Origin: Buttiauxella gaviniae
GTDB taxonomy: Bacteria; Pseudomonadota; Gammaproteobacteria; Enterobacterales; Enterobacteriaceae
DNA: 64,000 nt
Direction: 5' to 3'
Assembly: GCF_040786275.1 (NCBI RefSeq)
Contig: NZ_JBFMVT010000002.1
Coordinates: 62,001-126,000 of the forward strand
A program made the position numbers and the translations under genes. Each line of letters opens with the position of its first letter. Within the stretch, counting starts at the first letter, position 1. Below, one piece after another: positions 31,712 through 40,731 of the stretch. The notes below the pieces were generated by a model. It saw nothing but the letters and a program-made list of their open reading frames with translations, was not told the DNA's origin and ran no database searches.

Positions 31712-32728
31712 ATGCAAAAAAAATCCATTTACGTTGCTTATACCGGCGGTACCATCGGTATGCAGCGCTCAGAACACGGGTATATTCCGGTTTCCGGCCA
31801 CCTACAGCGCCAGCTGGCTTTAATGCCTGAATTCCATCGCCAGGAGATGCCTGATTTCACCATTCATGAATATCAGCCGCTGATGGACTCCTCTGACATG
31901 ACGCCCGAGGACTGGCAGCACATTGCCGACGACATTAAAGCCCATTACGACGACTACGACGGTTTCGTGATTTTGCACGGCACCGACACCATGGCCTTTA
32001 CCGCCTCGGCGCTCTCGTTCATGCTGGAGAACCTCAGCAAACCGGTAATTGTGACCGGCTCGCAGATCCCTCTGGCCGAACTGCGCTCCGATGGGCAAAT
32101 AAATCTGCTGAACTCTTTGTATATTGCGGCGAATTTCCCGATTAACGAAGTGACATTGTTCTTCAATAATCGCCTCTATCGCGGCAATCGCACGACTAAA
32201 GCGCATGCCGACGGTTTCGATGCTTTCGCTTCCCCTAACTTGGCTCCGTTACTTGAAGCGGGCATTCACATTCGCCGTCTGAATACGCCAGCCGCCCCGC
32301 ACGGAGATGGCGAGCTGATTGTGCATCCGATTACCCCGCAGCCGATTGGCGTGGTGACTATCTATCCCGGTATTTCAGCGGATGTCGTCGGTAATTTCTT
32401 ACGCCAGCCGGTAAAAGCGTTGATTTTACGCTCTTATGGCGTGGGGAATGCGCCTCAGCAAGGCGCGTTCATTGAAGAGTTACAGAAAGCCTGCTCGCGC
32501 GGCATTGTGGTGGTGAATCTAACGCAATGTATGTCCGGGAAAGTGAACATGGGCGGCTATGCCACGGGTAATGCGCTGGCACAGGCGGGTGTGATTAGCG
32601 GCTATGATATGACGGTAGAAGCGACGCTGACGAAACTGCACTATTTGCTCAGCCAGAATCTGGATGCGCAGACCATTCGCGAGGCGATGTCCCGCAATTT
32701 ACGCGGCGAACTCACTCCAGACGAGTAA
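31712..32728 (+). CDS. ansA: Cytoplasmic L-asparaginase I AnsA
   Basis: Low-affinity cytosolic asparaginase: L-asparagine to L-aspartate + NH3. 338 aa as in E. coli. The nucleophile threonine is T14 in YTGGTIGM, and the second conserved motif HGTDTMAFTASAL is intact. No signal peptide, consistent with type I. Followed 9 bp later by pncA, with which it forms an operon in E. coli. Confidence 0.97.
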   Translation: MQKKSIYVAYTGGTIGMQRSEHGYIPVSGHLQRQLALMPEFHRQEMPDFTIHEYQPLMDSSDMTPEDWQHIADDIKAHYDDYDGFVILHGTDTMAFTASALSFMLENLSKPVIVTGSQIPLAELRSDGQINLLNSLYIAANFPINEVTLFFNNRLYRGNRTTKAHADGFDAFASPNLAPLLEAGIHIRRLNTPAAPHGDGELIVHPITPQPIGVVTIYPGISADVVGNFLRQPVKALILRSYGVGNAPQQGAFIEELQKACSRGIVVVNLTQCMSGKVNMGGYATGNALAQAGVISGYDMTVEATLTKLHYLLSQNLDAQTIREAMSRNLRGELTPDE

Positions 32729-32737
32729 GGAAAAACC

Positions 32738-33367
32738 ATGAAACGCGCTTTGTTACTTGTAGATTTACAAAATGATTTTTGCGCGGGCGGCGCGCTGGCC
32801 GTCCCTGAAGCCGATAGCACCGTTGATGTGGCAAATGCCTTAATAGGTTTTTGCAAAGCACGTGGAGATGCGGTCGTCGCTACCCAAGACTGGCATCCGG
32901 TTAACCATGGCAGCTTTGCCCGAGTACAGAGAACCGAGCCTTATTCCCAGGGAAAACTTGACGGTCTGAGACAAACCTGGTGGCCGGATCACTGCGTGCA
33001 AAACAGCGAAGGCGCGGAACTTCATCCGTTACTCAATACGCGTGATATTGATGCTGTTTTTCAAAAAGGTGAAAATCCGCTGATTGATAGCTATAGCGGA
33101 TTTTTCGACAACGGGCATCGCCAGAAAACGCAGCTCGATGACTGGTTATTCCGTAACGGAATTAAACAGCTGATTGTTATGGGTCTGGCGACGGATTATT
33201 GCGTGAAGTTCACGGTACTCGACGCCCTGACGCTCGGTTATGAGGTGACGGTTATTACCGATGGTTGCCGTGGCGTTAATCTCCAACCGCAAGATGGTCT
33301 AAAGGCATTTCAGACGATGTCTGCGGCAGGCGCAACGCTAATGACGCTTGCTGATTTTACATACTAA
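32738..33367 (+). CDS. pncA: Nicotinamidase PncA
   Basis: Hydrolyses nicotinamide to nicotinate + NH3 in the NAD salvage cycle. 209 aa, isochorismatase-like fold. The catalytic triad is Asp9 (VDLQNDF), Lys110 (FQKGENP) and Cys155 (ATDYCVKF); metal ligands D51, H53 and H85 are visible. AAGGA precedes the ATG. Cotranscribed with ansA and closed by the terminator at 33377-33396. Confidence 0.97.
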   Translation: MKRALLLVDLQNDFCAGGALAVPEADSTVDVANALIGFCKARGDAVVATQDWHPVNHGSFARVQRTEPYSQGKLDGLRQTWWPDHCVQNSEGAELHPLLNTRDIDAVFQKGENPLIDSYSGFFDNGHRQKTQLDDWLFRNGIKQLIVMGLATDYCVKFTVLDALTLGYEVTVITDGCRGVNLQPQDGLKAFQTMSAAGATLMTLADFTY

Positions 33368-33376
33368 ATTTCCCTT

Positions 33377-33396
33377 GGGCGCATTCGCGCCCTTTT
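33377..33396 (+). terminator. Rho-independent terminator after pncA
   Basis: GGGCGC-ATTC-GCGCCC stem-loop followed by TTTTCT, 9 bp past the pncA stop. Confidence 0.85.
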
Positions 33397-33440
33397 CTCG
33401 ATTCCGCTCTCATTCTCAACTTTTATTGCTCGCTCATTTT

Positions 33441-33454
33441 TGAGAGCGCTCTCA
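33441..33454. promoter_or_regulatory. LacI-type operator palindrome upstream of chitinase
   Basis: TGAGAGCGCTCTCA is a perfect 14-bp palindrome 69 bp before the chitinase ATG. A CG-centred GAGCGCTC core is typical of operators for LacI/GalR-family sugar repressors (for example the CelR site of Thermobifida). No such regulator is in the window, so the binding protein would be encoded elsewhere. Confidence 0.55.
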
Positions 33455-33523
33455 TAATCAGGTTGCTTATTTATACAGCACCTTAGCTGTATTTTTATTT
33501 TTCCGTCAAAGAGGAACACCCCA

Positions 33524-34795
33524 ATGGTCTTCACGCGTAAGCTGCTGCCGTTGCTGGCAGTGATTCAAATCGCCTGTACCGGAGTGGCTCAGGCAAGCTC
33601 ATATCTCTCGGTAGGTTATTTTAACGGAGGGGGCGATGTCACCGCCGGGCCTGGCGGCGATATTGACAAACTTGATGTACGCCAGATAACCCATCTTAAC
33701 TATTCGTTTGGTCTGATTTATAACGATGAGAAAGATGAAACCAATCCCGCTCTGAAAGACGCATCAAAACTTCATCAAATCTGGCTTTCGCCCAAAGTCA
33801 TGGCCGATCTCGAAAAGATCCCCGCGCTGCGTAAACAGAATCCAAATCTGAAAGTTCTGCTTTCGGTTGGCGGCTGGGGGGCTCGTGGGTTCTCCGGTGC
33901 CGCTGCGACACCTGAGAACCGTGCGGTATTTATACGTTCTGCGCAGGAAGTGATTAAAAAGTATGATTTGGATGGTATCGATCTGGACTGGGAATACCCG
34001 GTAAATGGTGCATGGGGGCTGGTAGCCAGCATGCCTGAAGATCGCGCCAACTTCACCGCGCTGCTCACTGAATTGCGTACCGCGCTGGGTAAGAAAAAAC
34101 TGCTGACCATCGCAGTGGCTGCAAACGTGAAAGGCCCAACAGAATGGGTCGATATGAAAGCCATCGCCCCTACGCTTGATTATATCAACCTGATGGCCTA
34201 CGACATGGCGTACGGCACTCAATATTTCAACTCAAATCTTTATGACTCGAAAGCCTGGCCGACGGTTGCGAAAGCGGATAAATACAGCGCGGACTATGTG
34301 GTGAATAATTACATTGCTGCGGGTATGAAGCCTGCGCAACTTAACCTCGGCATTGGTTTTTATGGTCGAGTGCCTAAGCGTGCAGTGGAGCCTGGTATTG
34401 ACTGGGATAAACCCGACGCGGCCAAAAACCCGGTCACACAACCCTATTTCGGTGCATCAGAAAAAGCGGTATTTACGTCATTCGGGCTGGACCTTTCAAA
34501 AGACACTTATCTGAAATACAACGATATTGTGAGCAAAATGCTCAACGATCCGCAAAAACGATTTACTGAACATTGGGATAACGACGCGCAAGTGCCTTAT
34601 CTGACAATGAAATCGGCCGATGGAAAAGATCTGTTTGCTATCTCATATGAGAACCCACGTTCAGTGGCCGCTAAAGCGGAGTACATCAAGGCGAAGGGAT
34701 TGGGTGGCGCGATGTTCTGGGAGTATGGGGCTGACGATAACAATCAATTGGCAAAAGAGTTAGCCAAAGATTTGGGCATTAAAACCGAGCATTAA
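33524..34795 (+). CDS. Secreted GH18 chitinase
   Basis: Glycoside hydrolase family 18 endochitinase, 423 aa, with a signal peptide cleaved near AQA (residues 22-24). The catalytic DxxDxDxE motif is complete at 150-157 (DGIDLDWE, acid Glu157) and SVGGW at 114-118 forms the second conserved strand; MAYDMAYG carries the substrate-binding Tyr/Asp. There is no visible separate chitin-binding domain. It should cut beta-1,4-linked N-acetylglucosamine polymers outside the cytoplasm. It sits alone between pncA and yeaC, where E. coli has unrelated genes, so it is probably an acquired gene with its own regulation. Confidence 0.93.
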   Translation: MVFTRKLLPLLAVIQIACTGVAQASSYLSVGYFNGGGDVTAGPGGDIDKLDVRQITHLNYSFGLIYNDEKDETNPALKDASKLHQIWLSPKVMADLEKIPALRKQNPNLKVLLSVGGWGARGFSGAAATPENRAVFIRSAQEVIKKYDLDGIDLDWEYPVNGAWGLVASMPEDRANFTALLTELRTALGKKKLLTIAVAANVKGPTEWVDMKAIAPTLDYINLMAYDMAYGTQYFNSNLYDSKAWPTVAKADKYSADYVVNNYIAAGMKPAQLNLGIGFYGRVPKRAVEPGIDWDKPDAAKNPVTQPYFGASEKAVFTSFGLDLSKDTYLKYNDIVSKMLNDPQKRFTEHWDNDAQVPYLTMKSADGKDLFAISYENPRSVAAKAEYIKAKGLGGAMFWEYGADDNNQLAKELAKDLGIKTEH

Positions 34796-34805
34796 TTTCG
34801 CAATC

Positions 34806-34835
34806 CGGGTGAGTGGCGTAAACACCACTCACCCG
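34806..34835. terminator. Bidirectional terminator-like hairpin between chitinase and yeaC
   Basis: Perfect 11-bp stem CGGGTGAGTGG / CCACTCACCCG with an 8-nt loop, between the convergent chitinase and yeaC stops. T-runs on both sides are poor, so it may act as a 3' stabiliser as much as a terminator. Confidence 0.6.
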
Positions 34836-34842
34836 TTCAGAT

Positions 34843-35121
34843 TTACAGCTTTACCGTCATAATCGGAGCAGGCTCAATGCCGAATTCAGCTTTGAGCTGC
34901 TGCTTACTTTTCATCACGATATTGCCATCTGTGCCGATGGTCATATGCTGCGGGTCAGTATTATGACGTGTCTGCCACATCATCACTAATTGCAGGCTGT
35001 TCTCTTTTTGATCGGGCGTCAGTGCCACACCGTCAGGCCATTTTCCCAGTTCAACGGCGGTTACCAGACGTTGATAAACTTCCGGTGTCATTGCGTCTAA
35101 CATTTCGTCCAGGTTCATCAT
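34843..35121 (-). CDS. yeaC: DUF1315 protein YeaC
   Basis: 92 aa acidic cytosolic protein of the DUF1315 family, closely matching E. coli YeaC (MTPEVYQRL, VELGKWPDGVALT, QLVMMWQ, MKSKQQLK). Function unknown. There are two adjacent ATGs (35121, 35118); AGGA is 9 nt before the first. It lies downstream of msrB on the same strand as in E. coli. Confidence 0.9.
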   Translation of the reverse strand: MMNLDEMLDAMTPEVYQRLVTAVELGKWPDGVALTPDQKENSLQLVMMWQTRHNTDPQHMTIGTDGNIVMKSKQQLKAEFGIEPAPIMTVKL

Positions 35122-35160
35122 GCGGCAAGTTCCTGTGGAATAATTTGCTGAATCGATTTT

Positions 35161-35574
35161 TCAGCCTTCGATTTGCTCACCGTTTTTATCGTCGGTGAAG
35201 TTTAACGAAGCTGAGTTTACGCAGTAACGCTCGCCGGTTGGCTGCGGGCCGTCCGGGAAAACGTGGCCTAAATGGGCTTCACAGTTGCTGCAACGAATTT
35301 CAATCCGCTCCATACCGTGCGAGAAATCCTTGATATAGCGGATTGCGCCGTCAGTCACTGGTTCATAGAAGCTCGGCCAGCCGCAACCTGAGTCATATTT
35401 AGACTCCGATTTAAACAGTGGGGCATCACAAACCAGGCAGTGGTAAATACCTTCCCGCTTGTTATGCAGCAGACGCCCGGAAAACGGGGGTTCTGTTCCG
35501 TGTTTCTGGGTGACATAAAACTGCATCTCAGACAGGTTTTTTTTCGATAAATCAGGAGGTAATTGGTTAGCCAT
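35161..35574 (-). CDS. msrB: Methionine-R-sulfoxide reductase MsrB
   Basis: Reduces the R epimer of methionine sulfoxide in proteins, using thioredoxin. 137 aa SelR-domain protein. The structural zinc ligands are C46/C49 and C95/C98, and the catalytic cysteine is C118 in RYCVNSASL. Divergent from gapA and upstream of yeaC; both points match the E. coli arrangement. Confidence 0.96.
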   Translation of the reverse strand: MANQLPPDLSKKNLSEMQFYVTQKHGTEPPFSGRLLHNKREGIYHCLVCDAPLFKSESKYDSGCGWPSFYEPVTDGAIRYIKDFSHGMERIEIRCSNCEAHLGHVFPDGPQPTGERYCVNSASLNFTDDKNGEQIEG

Positions 35575-36916
<1,342 letters not shown>

Positions 36917-36942
36917 GTTGAGATGAGTCATTAAATCCCGAG

Positions 36943-36969
36943 AGGCGACCCTATGTGGTCGCCTTTTTT
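36943..36969 (+). terminator. Rho-independent terminator after gapA
   Basis: Stem AGGCGACC-CTATGT-GGTCGCCT followed by a run of six T, 26 bp beyond the gapA stop; yeaD begins 25 bp later. Confidence 0.9.
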
Positions 36970-36994
36970 ACGTCTGGAACAATAGGTTGAGTCA

Positions 36995-37882
36995 ATGATT
37001 AACAAAATTTTTGCCCTTCCCGTTATTGAACAAATCACCCCTTCCCTGTCTCGTCGTCAGAATGATGAGTTAGACGTTATCGTGATTGATCATCCACAAG
37101 CGCGCGGTTCCGTTGCTCTGCAAGGTGCACACCTGCTGACGTGGAAACCTACCGGCGAAGAAGAAGTTCTGTGGCTGAGCGACAACACGCCGTTCAAAAA
37201 TGGGGTTGCCATTCGCGGCGGTGTACCAATTTGCTGGCCGTGGTTTGGCCCGGCGGCACAAGAAGGCCTGCCAGCACATGGTTTTGCTCGCAATCTGCCA
37301 TGGACACTGACAGCGCACAACGAAGATGAAAGCGGCGTTTCATTGACCTTCGAATTGCAGAGCAGCGAAGCTTCACGCAAATACTGGCCACATGATTTTA
37401 CCCTCTATGCTCGTTACAAACTGGGTAAAACCTGTGAGATGGAGCTGGAAGCACACGGCGAATTCGACGTTAACTCCGCTCTGCACACTTACTTCACCGT
37501 TGGCGATATCGCGGACGTTAAAGTAAGCGGTCTGGGTAACAAATATATTGATAAAGTGTTGAATGCGACTGAAGGCCAGTTAACCGACGGCGTGCAGACC
37601 TTCCCGGATCGCACAGACCGCGTTTATCTGGAACCTGAAGAATGCAGCGTTATCCATGATGCGAACCTGAATCGCGCTATTAATGTTGTTCACCACCATC
37701 ACGTTAACGTGGTTGGCTGGAACCCAGGCCCAGCGCTTTCCGCGTCTATGGGCGATATGCCAGATGACGGTTATAAGACATTTGTGTGTGTGGAAACTGC
37801 ATGTGCAAGCGCAACGCAAAAAGCAACGGCTGACAAACCTGCTCGTTTGGGCGCAACGCTGAGCGTTGTGAAAAAAGCTTAA
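36995..37882 (+). CDS. yeaD: D-hexose-6-phosphate epimerase YeaD
   Basis: Aldose 1-epimerase-like (galactose mutarotase superfamily) protein of 295 aa, glucose-6-phosphate 1-epimerase. Conserved features: RGGVPICWPWFGP near residue 74, ALHTYFTVGDI with the catalytic histidine, and the ETAC segment. Cytosolic. It directly follows gapA as in E. coli, and is the last gene of the conserved backbone before the T6SS locus. Confidence 0.93.
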   Translation: MINKIFALPVIEQITPSLSRRQNDELDVIVIDHPQARGSVALQGAHLLTWKPTGEEEVLWLSDNTPFKNGVAIRGGVPICWPWFGPAAQEGLPAHGFARNLPWTLTAHNEDESGVSLTFELQSSEASRKYWPHDFTLYARYKLGKTCEMELEAHGEFDVNSALHTYFTVGDIADVKVSGLGNKYIDKVLNATEGQLTDGVQTFPDRTDRVYLEPEECSVIHDANLNRAINVVHHHHVNVVGWNPGPALSASMGDMPDDGYKTFVCVETACASATQKATADKPARLGATLSVVKKA

Positions 37883-37891
37883 AGTATATCT

Positions 37892-37927
37892 AAAGGCGTT
37901 TTCGGCCTGGTGCTGGGAACGCCTTTT
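37892..37927 (+). terminator. Terminator after yeaD
   Basis: Stem AAAGGCGTT / AACGCCTTT (9 bp) with a 17-nt loop, followed by TTTTCT, 9 bp past yeaD. Confidence 0.75.
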
Positions 37928-37940
37928 CTATAAGCTCTTT

Positions 37941-38164
37941 TTATTGGAGGTCCTTCATACACTTAAGCACAGTGCTGTTACTTAAAGATGTAATTTTATT
38001 GAGAGTGTCATTGAATTTTTTACAGTTTTTCTTAATTTTTGAATTTCCCTCATACTCACAAATATTTCCTATACAGGACTCAACGTCTAAATGAGGTAAA
38101 ATCGAACATGTTCAATTCAGAAAAATCCATAAATGTATATGCAGTTTCTTGCTGGCTGTGAAAT
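37941..38164 (-). pseudogene. Frameshifted remnant of a small cysteine-containing protein
   Basis: Not a known gene. On the minus strand one frame is open without a start codon from 38111 to 37941 (TAA 37943-37941), encoding a polar lysine-rich segment with five cysteines (…ESCIGNICEYEG…KKNCKKFND…LKCMKDLQ). The preceding coding-like stretch (38164-38080, …QQETAYTFMDFSELNMFDFTSF…) is in another frame, suggesting one gene broken by a frameshift and lacking its 5' end. The Cys pattern recalls small secreted or periplasmic proteins. Lying just downstream of an effector/immunity pair, it may be an older displaced immunity gene. Reading is by eye and tentative. Confidence 0.4.
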
Positions 38165-38184
38165 ATTTGGTCGTTTTTATATCA

Positions 38185-38559
38185 CTACAGTAATATATCA
38201 TCTATACATTCTAAAATTTCCACAGTTGTATCATTTTGACCATGTGCACTTCTCCATTCTTCCAATAATTCAAATCCAACTTTAACCCCTTGTTTTCTTG
38301 CATATATTGCGATATCACTCATCGTAAATATTGCCTCAAACTTATTATCATAAGATGAATCCGAGGAAAACACATTAAACAAGGCCCCCCATAACTCCTG
38401 TACAACCTCACAGTTTGCTACAGTACCAGTATTATATGGAGATGAAAATAAATCCTTGACCTCCCCTATTAGCTCAAACATATCACTCCCTTCAATTGTT
38501 AACGCAGTGTTTATTTCAATTATTTTGTTTTTTAAGAATACATTTTTATCTGAAAGCAT
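38185..38559 (-). CDS. Putative immunity protein of the PAAR-like effector
   Basis: 124 aa, acidic, no signal peptide or membrane segment, mainly helical appearance; not a family I recognise. Its ATG shares one base with the stop of the upstream effector gene (TAATG), so it is translated with it. Location, small size and acidity fit a cytosolic antitoxin against the effector's C-terminal domain, which in turn implies a cytosol-acting toxin. Immunity is inferred from position only. Confidence 0.65.
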   Translation of the reverse strand: MLSDKNVFLKNKIIEINTALTIEGSDMFELIGEVKDLFSSPYNTGTVANCEVVQELWGALFNVFSSDSSYDNKFEAIFTMSDIAIYARKQGVKVGFELLEEWRSAHGQNDTTVEILECIDDILL

Positions 38560-39791
38560 TATTCGACTCCGGGGAAACTAATTGGTTCTGAGATAGGAAT
38601 ATGAACATCATTTATCAATGACTGGTCATAATGTGGGCTTGATTCATTAAATATACCCGGCGGATGGTAAACACCATTTGAATCCATACTTTTCTTACCA
38701 TCAAATATCCTCACAACCCACCCTCGACTTGCATTTGAACCAGGGGGGGCTGAGGGATCTTTTCCATGAATACGCACGGTCATTGTTCCTCCTCCCGGTG
38801 CTGCCCATTTATATTCATATCCATATGCACCTAAATATCCATCTGGCGGCGTAAGCTTACGCACTTTAGCATTCTTGAAGATTTCAACAAGAATATTGCC
38901 ATCAGAATTTCTGATTACCCCAGATGCTTCGAGTCTTGCTCCCAAACCTACAACAACCTTAACCCCTCCCACTCCCCTTCGGCCACGCAACCACTTTAGA
39001 TATTTAAGCCCTCCTCCCGCCAATCCCTTGATGAGAAATGCCCACTCCAGCGCATTTTCCAGCTTTGCCCCCCTCTCCTGGGTCTCATTTTCCATTTCCA
39101 GAAGCGGTGGGCTGGCATCTATTTTTTCTATCGTCGCCTGGTTAAGCTCATTTGCTTTTTCCATGAGGCTGGGATCCGCCCCCATGAGTTTCAGTATGGC
39201 TATCCTCTCCTCAAACTCCATTGAACCATTTTTTATTCCACCGCCACCCAGTTGACGCCCCATTTCAAACAGATTGTTAACAAAATTCTTACCCATTCCC
39301 TCATACAAATCTGGCATCTGCTGCATAGCTTCCATTTGCAGCCTCTGTCTTTCCACTTCCTGCTCTGCTAACTTCTTCAGAAAGGATATTTCTTTGGCAA
39401 CCGGAATTGGCCCGTTGGGTGGATTGACCTGGGTATATAATGTGCCAATGGTATTCCCATTGTTCATCATCACCAGCGAACCATGCCGGGCAACAGGCTT
39501 TCCCTTACATTTAATGTGCGGTACACCTGTAAGTATCTCGCAGTCACCGTTACTGAGGCTTGTACCGGAGCTCACCCCTTTTCCTGCATTACCTTGTGTT
39601 CCAGCAATCACACTACCTACTGTCAAAATAGGCTTGCCTCGCGCCCGTACATTGCTGACATAGCTTTTCTGATGTGATAAATCCTGATAACTGTCGAAGG
39701 GCACTGGCACAATACCAACTACACAAACATCCGGCGCGGTATTGAGTACCACGTATTGGGACTCCCTGATGCCCATATGTTTCTCAGCCAT
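38559..39791 (-). CDS. PAAR-like (DUF4150) T6SS effector with polymorphic-toxin C-terminus
   Basis: 410 aa in three parts: residues about 25-135 form a DUF4150/Tox-PAAR-like tip domain (VGSVIAGTQGNAGKGV, CEILTGVPHIKCKGKPVARHG-type segments); about 140-290 is a glycine-rich and helical linker; about 300-410 is a toxin domain with KLTPPDGYLGAYGYEYKW, VRIHGKDPSAPPGSNA and HPPGIFN...HYD...INDVHIPI. The last pattern resembles what I recall as polymorphic toxin type 30, thought to be a nuclease. It should sharpen the VgrG spike and be injected. It overlaps the DUF2169 adaptor by 8 bp and its immunity gene by 1 bp. Confidence 0.8.
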   Translation of the reverse strand: MAEKHMGIRESQYVVLNTAPDVCVVGIVPVPFDSYQDLSHQKSYVSNVRARGKPILTVGSVIAGTQGNAGKGVSSGTSLSNGDCEILTGVPHIKCKGKPVARHGSLVMMNNGNTIGTLYTQVNPPNGPIPVAKEISFLKKLAEQEVERQRLQMEAMQQMPDLYEGMGKNFVNNLFEMGRQLGGGGIKNGSMEFEERIAILKLMGADPSLMEKANELNQATIEKIDASPPLLEMENETQERGAKLENALEWAFLIKGLAGGGLKYLKWLRGRRGVGGVKVVVGLGARLEASGVIRNSDGNILVEIFKNAKVRKLTPPDGYLGAYGYEYKWAAPGGGTMTVRIHGKDPSAPPGSNASRGWVVRIFDGKKSMDSNGVYHPPGIFNESSPHYDQSLINDVHIPISEPISFPGVE

Positions 39792-40716
39792 GAGATAACT
39801 CCTGCTCTGTTACCAGCACAAGATGTTCAGGTAAGGTTTGTGCTGGTAGCGTTAAACGCCAAACGAGTGTTATTTGTTCATCATCGGTATGGCAGGTCAG
39901 AGTGTCTGCCTGCAATGGCTGTCGTAGCAGGGAGTAATCAGAATGAGGATTTTTAGCAACAACCCGGAGGCCAGGTAAAAAACACGTTCGCGTGACAGCC
40001 GATCTCAACAAACCTTTCAGCACAATTTTCTCATTGCCCAGCAGATATCCGTCGTACTGCTGTTCCAGCGGGGCGCTGTTAAAGAAAGCCACATCAAATT
40101 CAGCAGGATAAAAGGGCATGACACTCTCTTTCCACGCCGTTGTAAATCCCTGCGCATAACGCAACCTGGAAGGCCAGCTCCGGCATACCGCCCCCGGAGA
40201 GGCTGACAACTGTGATGCCAGGATAGGTGATGTTTGATCTATAGAAGAGGGAACTTTTCTTCCAAAAGGATTGTATTGACTGCTGGAAGCCAGTTCATGG
40301 CGCAATAAGACATTGTTGACTCTCTCTGGATTGCTGAGTTGCCAGTCACCGTTTATAAATTGCCATTCACGTGGTCCGCAAACATCAATCGTCCGGCTAA
40401 GCTTCCCTACCTGAAATTCAGCCTGCCAGGCATTAACTCGCTCTCCAGCATACCAGGCTGAACCGGCCAGCAGGATATCTGCTCGTACTTTTCGCCAGAT
40501 AAAATCGCTTACTGTACGCAGGCTACTGAATTCTGGCTCGCCAAACCATGTATCGGCCATAACCAGAGGACGCTGTTTGTCAGCTACTGGACAAACCCCG
40601 TCTAATTTCGGAATATCAAACGTCTGGCTAACCGCAATAACGGTAAACAGTTCACCATAGTGCCCAATCTTTTCGAACTGAAAATAAGGAAATCCAGTTT
40701 TATTAACCAAGTCCAT
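39784..40716 (-). CDS. DUF2169 T6SS adaptor protein
   Basis: 310 aa, DUF2169 family: N-terminal KTGFPYFQFEKIGHYGELFTV, internal GDWQLSNPERVNNVLLRHELA and YNPFGRK are typical. These proteins accompany vgrG and DUF4150/PAAR effectors and are thought to act as chaperones loading the effector on the VgrG tip. It lies 15 bp after vgrG and overlaps the effector start by 8 bp, exactly this arrangement. Confidence 0.83.
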   Translation of the reverse strand: MDLVNKTGFPYFQFEKIGHYGELFTVIAVSQTFDIPKLDGVCPVADKQRPLVMADTWFGEPEFSSLRTVSDFIWRKVRADILLAGSAWYAGERVNAWQAEFQVGKLSRTIDVCGPREWQFINGDWQLSNPERVNNVLLRHELASSSQYNPFGRKVPSSIDQTSPILASQLSASPGAVCRSWPSRLRYAQGFTTAWKESVMPFYPAEFDVAFFNSAPLEQQYDGYLLGNEKIVLKGLLRSAVTRTCFLPGLRVVAKNPHSDYSLLRQPLQADTLTCHTDDEQITLVWRLTLPAQTLPEHLVLVTEQELSHG

Positions 40717-40731
40717 TTATCATTTCCTTGA

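Noticed and set aside
37941..38111. 57-codon open frame as an intact small gene
   Set aside because: No start codon or ribosome site after the upstream stop; treated as part of a frameshifted remnant.
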